A stretch of 64,000 nucleotides of DNA, taken from NCBI GenBank assembly GCA_035565975.1, contig DATMRT010000096.1, positions 35,313 through 99,312 of the forward strand. Direction: 5' to 3'. Position numbers and translations under genes: made by a program. The notes under the pieces are model-generated. The model did not search any database. It was given only the letters and a program-made list of their open reading frames with translations, and was not told the DNA's origin. Source of the stretch: Ga0077530 sp035565975. GTDB lineage: Bacteria; Pseudomonadota; Alphaproteobacteria; Rhizobiales; Hyphomicrobiaceae. Below are positions 1 through 7,982 of the stretch, piece after piece (within the stretch, counting starts at the first letter, position 1; every line of letters begins with the position of its first letter).

Positions 1-100
1 AAGGCGCGCCCGGTAACGGGCCGACGAGGTAGCCGGCGGCAGTTCCGCATGGATCTGCCGCTGGATCGGATACGCGAAGGCCGGCAGGATCGCGCCCGGC

Positions 101-589
101 TCAGCCGAACAGCCGCGCGAAGAATCCTTTCTTGGCCGGTGCAATTGCCGCCGCCGCGACGGAGGCCTTCATCATAGGTTTCGCTTCCGCTGCAGCCGCC
201 GTCATGACGCTCTGCAGCGTGGTGTATGTTGTGACCCACGCCGCCTTCACGTCGGGTGTGAATGCGTCGCCGAGGCCCTTTTCGAGCGTCCAGATCAAGG
301 CCTCGCCGACAGGTTTATAGTGATCGGCCGTCACGCCGTAGTTGACGTGCCGCCGGCCGAGATCCTGCACGGCGGGAACGATGGTCTCGACCTGATGCAG
401 ATTGTTGACCGCCGTCGCGATCATCTGCATCAGCTTCTTCTTCTGCTCGGTGAGGTCGGTCGGAAAGAGCGGCCGCACCTGCGGCGCGATCTCGAAGAGC
501 CGGCCGTAGAAGAGATCGGCCGCCTGCGGCGCGATCGGGAGTACTTTCTTGAAGCTCTCCTGCACGAGCTTGACTTGATCAGGGGTCAT
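101..589 (-). CDS. Globin family protein
   Basis: A 162-residue single-domain globin, probably binding heme b and acting on O2 or NO in the cytoplasm. The CD-corner PLFP (Phe42) and the proximal histidine in LGRRHVNYG (His81) are where a globin needs them, and the helices fill residues 1-133. After that comes an Ala/Lys-rich tail ending in a basic-aromatic patch (KKGFFARLFG) that is not part of the fold and might touch the membrane. There is no reductase domain, so it is not a full flavohemoglobin and needs an outside electron donor. The ATG at 589 is preferred because AGGTG lies 6 bases before it; a GTG at 598 would add three residues. It is the last gene of the leftward redox operon, 62 bp after the Tll0287-like gene, which suggests a role in NO or oxygen handling. 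That role is inference. Confidence 0.88.
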   Translation of the reverse strand: MTPDQVKLVQESFKKVLPIAPQAADLFYGRLFEIAPQVRPLFPTDLTEQKKKLMQMIATAVNNLHQVETIVPAVQDLGRRHVNYGVTADHYKPVGEALIWTLEKGLGDAFTPDVKAAWVTTYTTLQSVMTAAAAEAKPMMKASVAAAAIAPAKKGFFARLFG

Positions 590-651
590 GTTGCGCACCT
601 GTGGATCGAGTGAAGTTGCTTGAATGATTTGCGGGATGGGTGGTCAGGACT

Positions 652-1224
652 TCAGTCGGTCATCGGCAAGCGGATGACCACGCCGCCCATGACGTCCTTC
701 AACTTGAAATCGCGGCGCGGGCTGTCCTTGTGCTCGTTGTGGCAGCCGACGCATGCCGGTGCGATGGCGACGTCCGCGTAAACGGCTGTGAAGTACTTCT
801 TTCCGCCGAGCGTTTCCTCGCCGTAGTAGTTCTTGCCCGGATTGGCGGCGACGAACTCGAGGCCGGCCTTCTCGACGTCGGTACGTGGCGCGTTCTGCTT
901 GTTGACGGGCCAGAGCGACAGTAGCGAGTAGCGGAACTTGTCGGTCTTCTCGGCAACCATTTCCGCGCCGAAGCGGAACATCTGCGCGGGCAGCGGCAAT
1001 GCCTTCTCGTCCTCGTGGTATTCGCTCGCCTTGATGACCTTGTCCTTGAGCGTCAATCGATTGACGACCTTGCGCGTGTAGACCGTGCGGTCCGACTCCA
1101 TGACGGCGTGGAGCATGTCCGCGACATCCTTGTACGCGATGCCCTTCGCCATGGCGCTCGCGCCCAGGGCGACCACGGCACAACCGCTCAGGCACGCAAG
1201 CGCCCAACGCCTTGAAATCTTCAT
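652..1224 (-). CDS. Tll0287-like (DUF3365) periplasmic c-type heme protein
   Basis: 190 residues with an N-terminal signal sequence (basic start, hydrophobic residues 7-24, AMA cleavage site) and one c-heme site, CVGCH, at residues 158-162. The region from about residue 28 to the end reads like the Tll0287/DUF3365 fold, a PAS-like heme-binding module otherwise found as a sensor domain or a free periplasmic heme protein. Here it stands alone, with no kinase or cyclase attached. A good ribosome binding site (AGAGGAG) precedes the ATG. It lies 34 bp after the multiheme cytochrome gene and before the globin gene, so it probably belongs to the same electron-transfer or gas-sensing unit. Its partner and ligand cannot be told from sequence. 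Confidence 0.8.
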   Translation of the reverse strand: MKISRRWALACLSGCAVVALGASAMAKGIAYKDVADMLHAVMESDRTVYTRKVVNRLTLKDKVIKASEYHEDEKALPLPAQMFRFGAEMVAEKTDKFRYSLLSLWPVNKQNAPRTDVEKAGLEFVAANPGKNYYGEETLGGKKYFTAVYADVAIAPACVGCHNEHKDSPRRDFKLKDVMGGVVIRLPMTD

Positions 1225-1258
1225 GTCTCGTCTCTCCTCTTGCCTCTGGGATGACTGG

Positions 1259-2698
1259 TCATTTGCTGCCTGCCGAGCCGGCGGATTTCCCCTCGCGTTC
1301 CTTCAGGCGACGCATGACCCATTCGATGCTTTCGACGCGGGCGGAGGGGCGCCCGGCGAAATTCCGCGACACGAGGTCGGTGTCCGCCAGTGCATCGATG
1401 GCGAAGCCGAGCCCGTGACAGTTCATGCAGACCGAGCGGAGCATCTTCTCGTTCGGTCTGAGGTTGTCGTTCTGGTTGTGAACGACGAGGAGGTGTTCCT
1501 CGCCGGTATCGGGATCCTCGCGCGTCGTGCGTGGCATATGGCAGGTCGCGCACGTGACGCCCGTGCCCTTTACGCCCGCGCCGTCGCGTTCCGCCTTCGC
1601 CAGTGTCTCGTGCGGCGAGCCGACATAGGCGCGCGAATGCTTGTCGTCGTGACAGCCGAGGCACGCCTCGACTTCCGCGCGTGCGGTATCGAACGCGTGC
1701 GCACCGTGGCACGTCGTGCAGGTCAAGTCGGTGCCGTGCGCCTTGGCCGACATGGGCAGGCGCGCCAACTCCGGCCTCATGGGCGTGAGCGGTTGCTTGC
1801 GCGTGAGGCCGAGCGGTCCGTCAACTGCGCTCATCAGGCCCGGCGCCAGCCGCATGCCGTGACGGCCTGCGCTGAAGGTCGCCGTCTCGTCCTTGTGACA
1901 GGTGGCGCAGACCGTGTGATCGGGTTTGTCGATCCAGCGCGTCGCGTACTCTTCCTTGGATTTCACGCCCGGCGCATGACAGCCCGAGCAGTTGACGCCG
2001 CCCTTGGCGTGCGCACTTGCCAGCCAGTCGGCCGCCACGGCCGCATCGCCGCTCTTGCCGGCAGGCGCGTCCGCGGCTGCAAGCTCAACGATCGGTTTCG
2101 CATCGGTTGATTTCTCTGGCGGTGATGCGCGCAGCTTGACGATGGGCTTCGAGGCCGTCTCCGGATCCTTCGCGTGCCGTTCCAGGAAATCCTCATAGAG
2201 CGCGCGGTTGTCGTGGTAGTTGTGACAGCCGGCTGAGGTGCAGGTCGCGAAGGCGAGGCCTTCGTGACTCGGCCGATCCTTGCCAATGTCCTGATGGCAC
2301 AGCGCGCAGAAGTCCGGCGGCAGCGTCAGGCCCATGGCGGTCGTGATCTCGCCGCGATGCTCGGTGTGGCACGTGACGCACTGAGTGGCTTCGAGTTTCT
2401 CCAAACGGTCAGCGTTTCGCGGATCGGCGAACTTCTTGGCCGGGTGCGTGTCCTTTGCAGTGGCCAGCTCTGCGCCGTGGCAGCCGACGCACGCCTTTTG
2501 GATCGACTCTTTGCCGCCGAACGCGGTCGTGTGGCACGCCGTGCAGGCAAGCTCGATCTGGTGATGGCCATCGGTCGTGCGTCCGATGACGAGGCTTGGA
2601 CGCGCCGCGCCGCCGTAGAGCAGGCCAGCGATCATGACGGCCGCGGCCGCGCTCGTGGCGAGCAGCCAGATCAGCCAGAGCGGACCATTGCTCGTCAT
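1259..2698 (-). CDS. Membrane-anchored undecaheme cytochrome c
   Basis: 479 residues. An N-terminal hydrophobic stretch (about residues 6-28) serves as signal or anchor, and the rest should be periplasmic. Ten CxxCH sites are visible (CTACH, CVGCH, CVTCH, CALCH, CSGCH, CATCH, CTTCH, CLGCH, CATCH, CMNCH). One more site has the longer spacing CTSAGCH (C-x4-C-H), which is known for c hemes in some cytochrome c3 relatives. That gives 11 probable hemes. A heme-free linker rich in Pro/Lys/Ala separates the first five hemes from the last six. The ATG at 2698 is chosen because the frame extends back into the upstream gene, which ends 8 bp before this ATG. The neighbour is a flavoprotein with a predicted di-heme membrane domain, so this cytochrome is the likely electron acceptor. 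No catalytic signature for nitrite or hydroxylamine chemistry was recognised. Confidence 0.85.
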   Translation of the reverse strand: MTSNGPLWLIWLLATSAAAAVMIAGLLYGGAARPSLVIGRTTDGHHQIELACTACHTTAFGGKESIQKACVGCHGAELATAKDTHPAKKFADPRNADRLEKLEATQCVTCHTEHRGEITTAMGLTLPPDFCALCHQDIGKDRPSHEGLAFATCTSAGCHNYHDNRALYEDFLERHAKDPETASKPIVKLRASPPEKSTDAKPIVELAAADAPAGKSGDAAVAADWLASAHAKGGVNCSGCHAPGVKSKEEYATRWIDKPDHTVCATCHKDETATFSAGRHGMRLAPGLMSAVDGPLGLTRKQPLTPMRPELARLPMSAKAHGTDLTCTTCHGAHAFDTARAEVEACLGCHDDKHSRAYVGSPHETLAKAERDGAGVKGTGVTCATCHMPRTTREDPDTGEEHLLVVHNQNDNLRPNEKMLRSVCMNCHGLGFAIDALADTDLVSRNFAGRPSARVESIEWVMRRLKEREGKSAGSAGSK

Positions 2699-2706
2699 GC
2701 GCGCGC

Positions 2707-4923
2707 TCAATAGTAGTAGACGCTGAGGATGTGGAGACCGAGAAGCAGCGGCAGAGGCCACAGCGCGAGGACGTGCAGCCAGAGCGAGATCGATCTGAGC
2801 CGCGCGGCTTTTTCCGGTGATTTCGAGATGCGGTGCTCAAGCGCACTCGAGAGCCCGATCGTCGCGCCGCTGACGCTGGCCGTGAGGAAACAGCTCATCA
2901 GCCAGAAATTGAGATTGTGGCCGAGGCGGAAGCCTGTGTGCGCGAAGAGGACGAGCAGCGCCGAGACGCCGATGAGGATGTGCACGAGGCGCCACGCGGC
3001 GAACTCGCCGAGCCATCGCAGGAGAGCTGCAGGCAGCCATCGTTTGCGCAACGAAAGGAGCGAGGCCATCACGGAAAGCGCGAGCAGCGTGTATCCGCTC
3101 GTCTGCTTCCACGTGCCGTCGAGCCAGAGCTTCTCCGCAATGCCTACGCCGGCGATGGATTTCGCGAGCGGCCACACGGGAAGCGCCAGCGTTATGGCGG
3201 CGCCCAGAGCGGCTGCGCCGGATGCCGCCGCGGCGGGTCGCCACCAGCGCAGAGGCTTGCGCGCCGGCGGGCCGCCGAGAAGCGCTGAGATGTGGATCTG
3301 GCAGCTGCCGCAGACGGTGGAGGCGCCGGTGTCGCGCTGGACATCCTCGAAGGTCGCGGCACCGAGCGCGATGGCGTCGCCGATCTGACCGCGCGTCACG
3401 CCGGTGCAGTTGCACACGGTCGCGTGCCGCGGCCAGGTATGGACGCTCGCCTGCTCCTGCTCCGGCCAGAGGCGCCCGCTGTTCCGGAAGCGCAAGCGAT
3501 GCCACGGCAGGATGAGGGACTTGGAGCGGATCGCCTCCTGGAGATTCGCGACCTCGGGCCAATCGCCGATGCCGAGTGCGCCGACGAGCCGCGCACCGTT
3601 CACCACGAGCGCCCGATAAATGCCTTTGGCTTCGTCCTGAAAAACGATCGTGGTGACGTCCGCACGCTGGTCGAGCTGCTCGACGTCGCCCATGCTGAAG
3701 ACGTCGATGCCGACGACCTTGAGCTTGGTCGAGGGCACCGAGCCAGCATAGCGAACGGGCGATCCGGCAATATCGCTCGCGGCGGCAACAGCCTGCTCGA
3801 AGCCCGGGCCTACGAGTCCGGCAACGACGCCGTCGAACTCAGCGCATTCGCCGATGGCGTAGATGTCCGGATCGCTGGTCCGCAAATGCTCCGAGACACG
3901 GATGCCGCGGCCGACGGCCAGACCGACATCCCGCGCGAGCTCCATGTTGGCGCGAACGCCGGTGCAGATGATGACCGTGTCGCAGGCAATGCGCGTGCCA
4001 TCGCCGAGCTCGATCGCCTCGACACGATCCGTGCCGACGATTCGCGCAACGCTTGTGCCGGTCCTTACGACGAGACCGTTTTGCTCGAGCTGGCTGGCCA
4101 GGAGTTCGCCGGCCGCCCGATCGAGCTGTCGCGGCATCAGGTGCGGGCTGTGCTCGACGACCCATGTTTCGGTGCCGCGGCGTGCCATGCCGCGAGCAGC
4201 CTCGAGACCGAGGAGGCCGCCGCCGATGACGACGGTGCGGCGCGAACGAAAGGAGCGCGCGATGAGCCGTTCGACGTCATCGATGTTCCGGAACGTGAAG
4301 ACGCCGGAAAGTTCGCGGTTCGGGATCGGCGGCACATGAGCGCGTGATCCAACGGCCAGCACGAGCTTGCGATAGGCAATGGTCCTGCCGACACGCGTGG
4401 TGATGGTGCGCAGAGCGCGATCGATATCAACCACACTCTGTTCGGAGTAGAGCTGTACGACGCCGGGGCCGGGGAACTCCAGCCGCTGCATGATCTGGCC
4501 AAGCTGAGCATCGCCGCTGAGGAGCGGCGTCAGCTTCACGCGGTTGTACGGCTGCCAACGCTCTGCATTGAAGATGATGCAATCGATGCCCCGGCGTGAA
4601 AGCTCCTGAGCGACGCGAATGCCCGCGGGACCACCGCCCACGATGACGACCGGCTCAGCGGGCTCGGATGTCTGTGCGATGCCGGGGTTGGATGCACTGC
4701 CGCCCGCTAAGGGCGCCGCCTCGATGAGAGGCTTCACGCTGTCGGCGGTCGACGCGCTTTCAATGAGCCGGGAGGACGCGGCTGCGGTCGCAGAGTCCTG
4801 CGTGGGGGACGTGCGCTCAACACACGTCTCGCGCCGGCGAGCAGCAGTGATCATGGTCACCCCAAGGCCATCGACACCTCGCCACTCGTCCGTATCGCTC
4901 AGCGAACAGTTCGAATGGCCCAC
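2707..4923 (-). CDS. NirB-like FAD/NAD(P)H oxidoreductase fused to BFD [2Fe-2S] and di-heme transmembrane domain
   Basis: 738 residues from a GTG start; an ATG at 4854 (residue 24) is an alternative, and the first 90 residues are low complexity. The FAD fold begins at GGGPAG (96-101) and the NAD(P)H fold at GGGLLGLE (234-241), as in NirB or rubredoxin reductase. A BFD-type [2Fe-2S] domain follows with C504, C506, C538 and C541. The siroheme/4Fe-4S half of a nitrite reductase is absent. Instead, about 5 helices follow from residue 560. One carries H648 and H662 and the last carries H717 and H731, both exactly H-x13-H, the spacing that lets two helices hold two stacked b hemes in ferric reductase and NOX-type proteins. 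The protein likely moves electrons from cytoplasmic NAD(P)H across the membrane to the multiheme cytochrome encoded 8 bp downstream. Domain calls are firm; the route is inferred. Confidence 0.8.
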   Translation of the reverse strand: MGHSNCSLSDTDEWRGVDGLGVTMITAARRRETCVERTSPTQDSATAAASSRLIESASTADSVKPLIEAAPLAGGSASNPGIAQTSEPAEPVVIVGGGPAGIRVAQELSRRGIDCIIFNAERWQPYNRVKLTPLLSGDAQLGQIMQRLEFPGPGVVQLYSEQSVVDIDRALRTITTRVGRTIAYRKLVLAVGSRAHVPPIPNRELSGVFTFRNIDDVERLIARSFRSRRTVVIGGGLLGLEAARGMARRGTETWVVEHSPHLMPRQLDRAAGELLASQLEQNGLVVRTGTSVARIVGTDRVEAIELGDGTRIACDTVIICTGVRANMELARDVGLAVGRGIRVSEHLRTSDPDIYAIGECAEFDGVVAGLVGPGFEQAVAAASDIAGSPVRYAGSVPSTKLKVVGIDVFSMGDVEQLDQRADVTTIVFQDEAKGIYRALVVNGARLVGALGIGDWPEVANLQEAIRSKSLILPWHRLRFRNSGRLWPEQEQASVHTWPRHATVCNCTGVTRGQIGDAIALGAATFEDVQRDTGASTVCGSCQIHISALLGGPPARKPLRWWRPAAAASGAAALGAAITLALPVWPLAKSIAGVGIAEKLWLDGTWKQTSGYTLLALSVMASLLSLRKRWLPAALLRWLGEFAAWRLVHILIGVSALLVLFAHTGFRLGHNLNFWLMSCFLTASVSGATIGLSSALEHRISKSPEKAARLRSISLWLHVLALWPLPLLLGLHILSVYYY

Positions 4924-5194
4924 CCCAGGCGAATGCAGTTGCCTGGCTCAAGGCGACGTTGCCTTTGCTGCGGTCCGGCGCTGGACCAAGAGTCGTAGGA
5001 ACCGACGCTCCCGATCTCCGGCGTCGCGCATCAGTCCCCGTTACTCCAACTTAGCAATTGTTATGCCAGTTCTAAGCTGTGATTTTCGCAGTCTCTTTCA
5101 AATACTTGCGAGCGGACGGAAACCGCGCTTCGGCCGTCATCTGCCGCATCGGCGAGCAGCAGACGCAAGAGTTTCCGGCAAACAGCAAAGTCTC

Positions 5195-6175
5195 TTATGA
5201 AGAGCGCGCGTGCGCGTGAGCGGTCTCATCGAGACCACGCGGCACGATCATCGGCGTGCGCGCGACATCGGCAACGACGCGATAGGACGACGACACGACA
5301 GGCTCGCCATCGACCTGCACGGCGAGGTTCTCGGCCCCGCGAATGTCCACGGTGCGTGCCGGCATCATCTCGATGGTGCTTGCGCGCTCGAGCTGTCCGG
5401 CGACGAGGTGGAGAAGCTCCAGCATTCTCTGGCGCCGGCTGGTCGCACGCGAGATCACGACGTTAAAGCCGGGGGACAGTATGTTCGTGTTCTTCGAGAG
5501 CAGGAAGCGGCCGGCATAGTGGGCCGCGTTGGCGACAACGAGCCAGGATGCCTCGTGAGAGCGTCCGTCGACCTTGACCTCGAATGTCCGCGGCTTGCGC
5601 GCGAGTGCGGCAAGTATCGGCCAGCCGAACGCTGGCTTGCCGATCTGACGTTTCAGCGCCATGGGCAGGCCCGCGACGACTTGGCCGTCGAAACCGGCGC
5701 CCACCATCAGCAGGCAGGGAGCGCCGTTGATGCTTGCGGTCGAGAGCGCGACGACAGGCCCGTGCAGAAGCATATCTGCGATCTCGCCGGCTTTGCGCGG
5801 CAGCCGCAACTCCTCTGCGAGCACGTTGCCTGTCCCGGCAGGAATGAGGCCGAACGGCACGTTTGAGCCGCCGAGCATCGCGACCATACTGCGCACCGTA
5901 CCGTCGCCGCCCGAGGCCACGACCGCGTCGTAAGTGTCGATCGGCGCTGAGAGAGCATCATCGCGCGTGTTTTCCGCTTTCACGTGAAGGTCGGCGACCG
6001 CGCCGGCCCGCTCGAGGCATCGGGCCACCTCCCGCACGACATCGAGGCGATTTCGTCCGGCTATCGGATTGTGGACAATGAGAAAGCGCTTCCGCCCGGG
6101 CGAGGTCGTGCCAACCGAAGGCTCGTTCCCTTCGAGATCAAAGCTGCCCTGCGGCCGATCGACGTGTTGCTGCAT
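5195..6175 (-). CDS. Diacylglycerol/lipid kinase family protein (YegS/BmrU type)
   Basis: 326 residues. It carries the diacylglycerol kinase catalytic-domain signatures: an N-terminal nucleotide-fold strand FLIVHNPIAGR, the ASGGDGTVRSM glycine loop and IPAGTGNVLAEEL. The second domain of the fold follows to the C-terminus. It probably phosphorylates a lipid such as diacylglycerol at the inner face of the membrane. The open frame continues upstream into eptA, so the ATG at 6175, 10 bp after the eptA stop, is chosen. The pairing is meaningful: EptA takes phosphoethanolamine from phosphatidylethanolamine and leaves diacylglycerol, which this kinase could return to phosphatidic acid. The lipid substrate itself is inferred. 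Confidence 0.85.
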   Translation of the reverse strand: MQQHVDRPQGSFDLEGNEPSVGTTSPGRKRFLIVHNPIAGRNRLDVVREVARCLERAGAVADLHVKAENTRDDALSAPIDTYDAVVASGGDGTVRSMVAMLGGSNVPFGLIPAGTGNVLAEELRLPRKAGEIADMLLHGPVVALSTASINGAPCLLMVGAGFDGQVVAGLPMALKRQIGKPAFGWPILAALARKPRTFEVKVDGRSHEASWLVVANAAHYAGRFLLSKNTNILSPGFNVVISRATSRRQRMLELLHLVAGQLERASTIEMMPARTVDIRGAENLAVQVDGEPVVSSSYRVVADVARTPMIVPRGLDETAHAHARSS

Positions 6176-6185
6176 GGTGCGCTGT

Positions 6186-7823
6186 TTACGTGGGGCTCTC
6201 GCGCCTCGCTCCGCAACGATGCAGGAGATCAAGTCGCGGATCGTAGAGGTGCGTGCGGATGGCGAACATGCCGAACACCATGTGGAACAGATTATCGTGG
6301 CTCGCACCGATGGTCGCGGCGAGTTCCTGCAGGCACTCCATGCTCACGCGAAGGCGGGCCTGGGTCGCGTGCGAGATCCAAATGATGAAGGGTATGTGGG
6401 TCTGCTCCCTCGGTGCAAGCGCCCGCGGCATGCCGTGGAGATACAAACCTTTTTCGCCGAGGGACTCGCCGTGATCGGAGACATAGATCATGGCGGTATC
6501 GATACCCTTCGCTTCGACGGCGCCAAGGATCTTGATCAGTTCCGCCAGGACATGATCGGTATAGAGTATCGTATTGTCGTAGCTGTTGACGATCTGCTCG
6601 CCGGTGCAGTGGCTCAACTGAGCGGACTGGCACGTCGGCTGGAATCTTGCGAACGATGCGGGCACGCGTTTGAAGTAGGCCGGGCCGTGGCTGCCCATCA
6701 TATGAAGCACGATCAGACCACCGTGTTTCATGGCGGCGATGCGGTCCTCGAGGCCATCCAGCAGGACTTCATCGTAGCTCGCCTCGCCATCGTGTGAAGC
6801 GTCACGCCTTTTTATCAGTAGCTCTGTCGCGACGTCCTTGCAGACGCCTTTGCAGCCCGATTGATTGTCGCGCCACAGGACGTCGAGGCCGGCGCGCCGA
6901 AGAATGTGGAGAAGGTTCTCCTGCCCTGCTGCGTCCGCGACAGTGAACTTCTCCTGACCGATGCCCGAAAACATACATGGAACGGAGTGGGCCGTGTCAG
7001 TACCGCAGGATGAGGCTTGCTTGAAGCTCAGGATACTATCGGTGTGCGAGAGGCGGGGATTTGTCTCGCGCGCGTAGCCATTGAGCGAGAAGTTGGCCGA
7101 GCGTGCCGTCTCGCCAACCACGAGGATTGTAACGAGGGGACGGCCCGAAGCTGTCTTGATGTCGTCGCGATGGGCGTCCTCGCCGAACCGGCGCAAGGTG
7201 TGTGGTGCGTGGTGCTGGGTGCCGTATTTGGCGAGGGCGACGATGAAATTCGAGGGGACGAGTGCGAACAGAAGATCGCGGCTCTCCCGTATGGTGCTCG
7301 CAAAGCTCGCATAGAAAGAGAGCACGAGGGCTCCAGCAAGGGAACTGGAGATAAGGATGCGCGCGCTGTTGGCGGAAAGGGCCTTGGGAAGGGTTGGCCA
7401 ACGGACAGGCGCGATGACTATGAGGCCCGCCGGAACAACGCCCAACAGGATGACGAATGCCAGAAACGGCCCGGTCAGAAACTCTCCGGCCTCGTGTGCA
7501 TCGGTTTCCAGGACATTGCGGATCATGTTCGCGTCGATTGCCGTCCCGAACTCATCGATGAAGTAGGCTGCGAAAGCCGACAGGAGTACGAGGCCTGCCG
7601 CCAGCGGCTTCAGCACAAAGGGCACGGCCGCGACCGAAAGCGCAGCGTTGAGCAGGGCCACGAGAGCGACCGCGAACGCCAAGACAAAGAGCCAATCACC
7701 GAATGCCGCCGGTTGGACGTCGGCCAAAAGGCGTGTCCAGAACGCGCCGTTGAGGGCAGCGACGATGTAGAGAGATGTCAGCAGGCCGAGTTGGCCGGGC
7801 GTAAGTGCGCCGCGAGGGGGCAT
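6186..7823 (-). CDS. eptA: Lipid A phosphoethanolamine transferase, EptA family
   Basis: 545 residues with about five N-terminal transmembrane helices (within residues 10-175) followed by a periplasmic sulfatase-fold catalytic domain. Diagnostic features are VVGETARSANFSLNGY with the metal-binding Glu238, and SCGTDTAHSVPCMFS, where Thr277 is the expected phosphoethanolamine-accepting nucleophile and the flanking cysteines form the family disulfide. YVSDHGESLGEKGLYLHG supplies further metal ligands. The enzyme should transfer phosphoethanolamine from phosphatidylethanolamine to lipid A or another surface glycan, which lowers surface negative charge and susceptibility to cationic peptides. It is co-directional with a lipid kinase (10 bp gap) and downstream of a glycosyltransferase. 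No two-component regulator of the pmrAB type is next to it. Confidence 0.93.
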   Translation of the reverse strand: MPPRGALTPGQLGLLTSLYIVAALNGAFWTRLLADVQPAAFGDWLFVLAFAVALVALLNAALSVAAVPFVLKPLAAGLVLLSAFAAYFIDEFGTAIDANMIRNVLETDAHEAGEFLTGPFLAFVILLGVVPAGLIVIAPVRWPTLPKALSANSARILISSSLAGALVLSFYASFASTIRESRDLLFALVPSNFIVALAKYGTQHHAPHTLRRFGEDAHRDDIKTASGRPLVTILVVGETARSANFSLNGYARETNPRLSHTDSILSFKQASSCGTDTAHSVPCMFSGIGQEKFTVADAAGQENLLHILRRAGLDVLWRDNQSGCKGVCKDVATELLIKRRDASHDGEASYDEVLLDGLEDRIAAMKHGGLIVLHMMGSHGPAYFKRVPASFARFQPTCQSAQLSHCTGEQIVNSYDNTILYTDHVLAELIKILGAVEAKGIDTAMIYVSDHGESLGEKGLYLHGMPRALAPREQTHIPFIIWISHATQARLRVSMECLQELAATIGASHDNLFHMVFGMFAIRTHLYDPRLDLLHRCGARRESPT

Positions 7824-7864
7824 TGGCAGGCTGCCTCTGAGGGGACGGCACTCACGCTTCCACC

Positions 7865-7895
7865 CCGCATCTGTTGGGGGGTAACAATGATGCGG
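7865..7895. other. Imperfect stem-loop between glycosyltransferase and eptA
   Basis: The arms CCGCATC (7865-7871) and GATGCGG (7889-7895) pair perfectly and are extended inward by TGTT/AACA with a two-base bulge. The loop is G-rich (GGGGGGT). No T-run follows on either strand, so a simple intrinsic terminator is not supported. It lies between the stop of the glycosyltransferase gene and the eptA start and might adjust eptA expression. Confidence 0.3.
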
Positions 7896-7982
7896 CTTCC
7901 CTAAAGCGAATAGTTTATCAGGACTGGCCGCAGGTGGCAGGGAGTGGCTTGTCTCGTCAAGAGGGGACGGGCGATCGCGCCC

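Noticed and set aside
1..100. Possible start of a further leftward gene beyond the globin
   Set aside because: A minus-strand frame is open to the window edge with GC-rich third positions, but no start codon or ribosome site is visible and the remainder lies outside the window.
2707..4923. Assimilatory nitrite reductase large subunit
   Set aside because: The FAD/NAD and BFD parts match, but the siroheme/4Fe-4S catalytic half is missing and replaced by membrane helices.
7865..7895. Intrinsic terminator after the glycosyltransferase gene
   Set aside because: A stem is present but no T-run follows on the transcribed strand.
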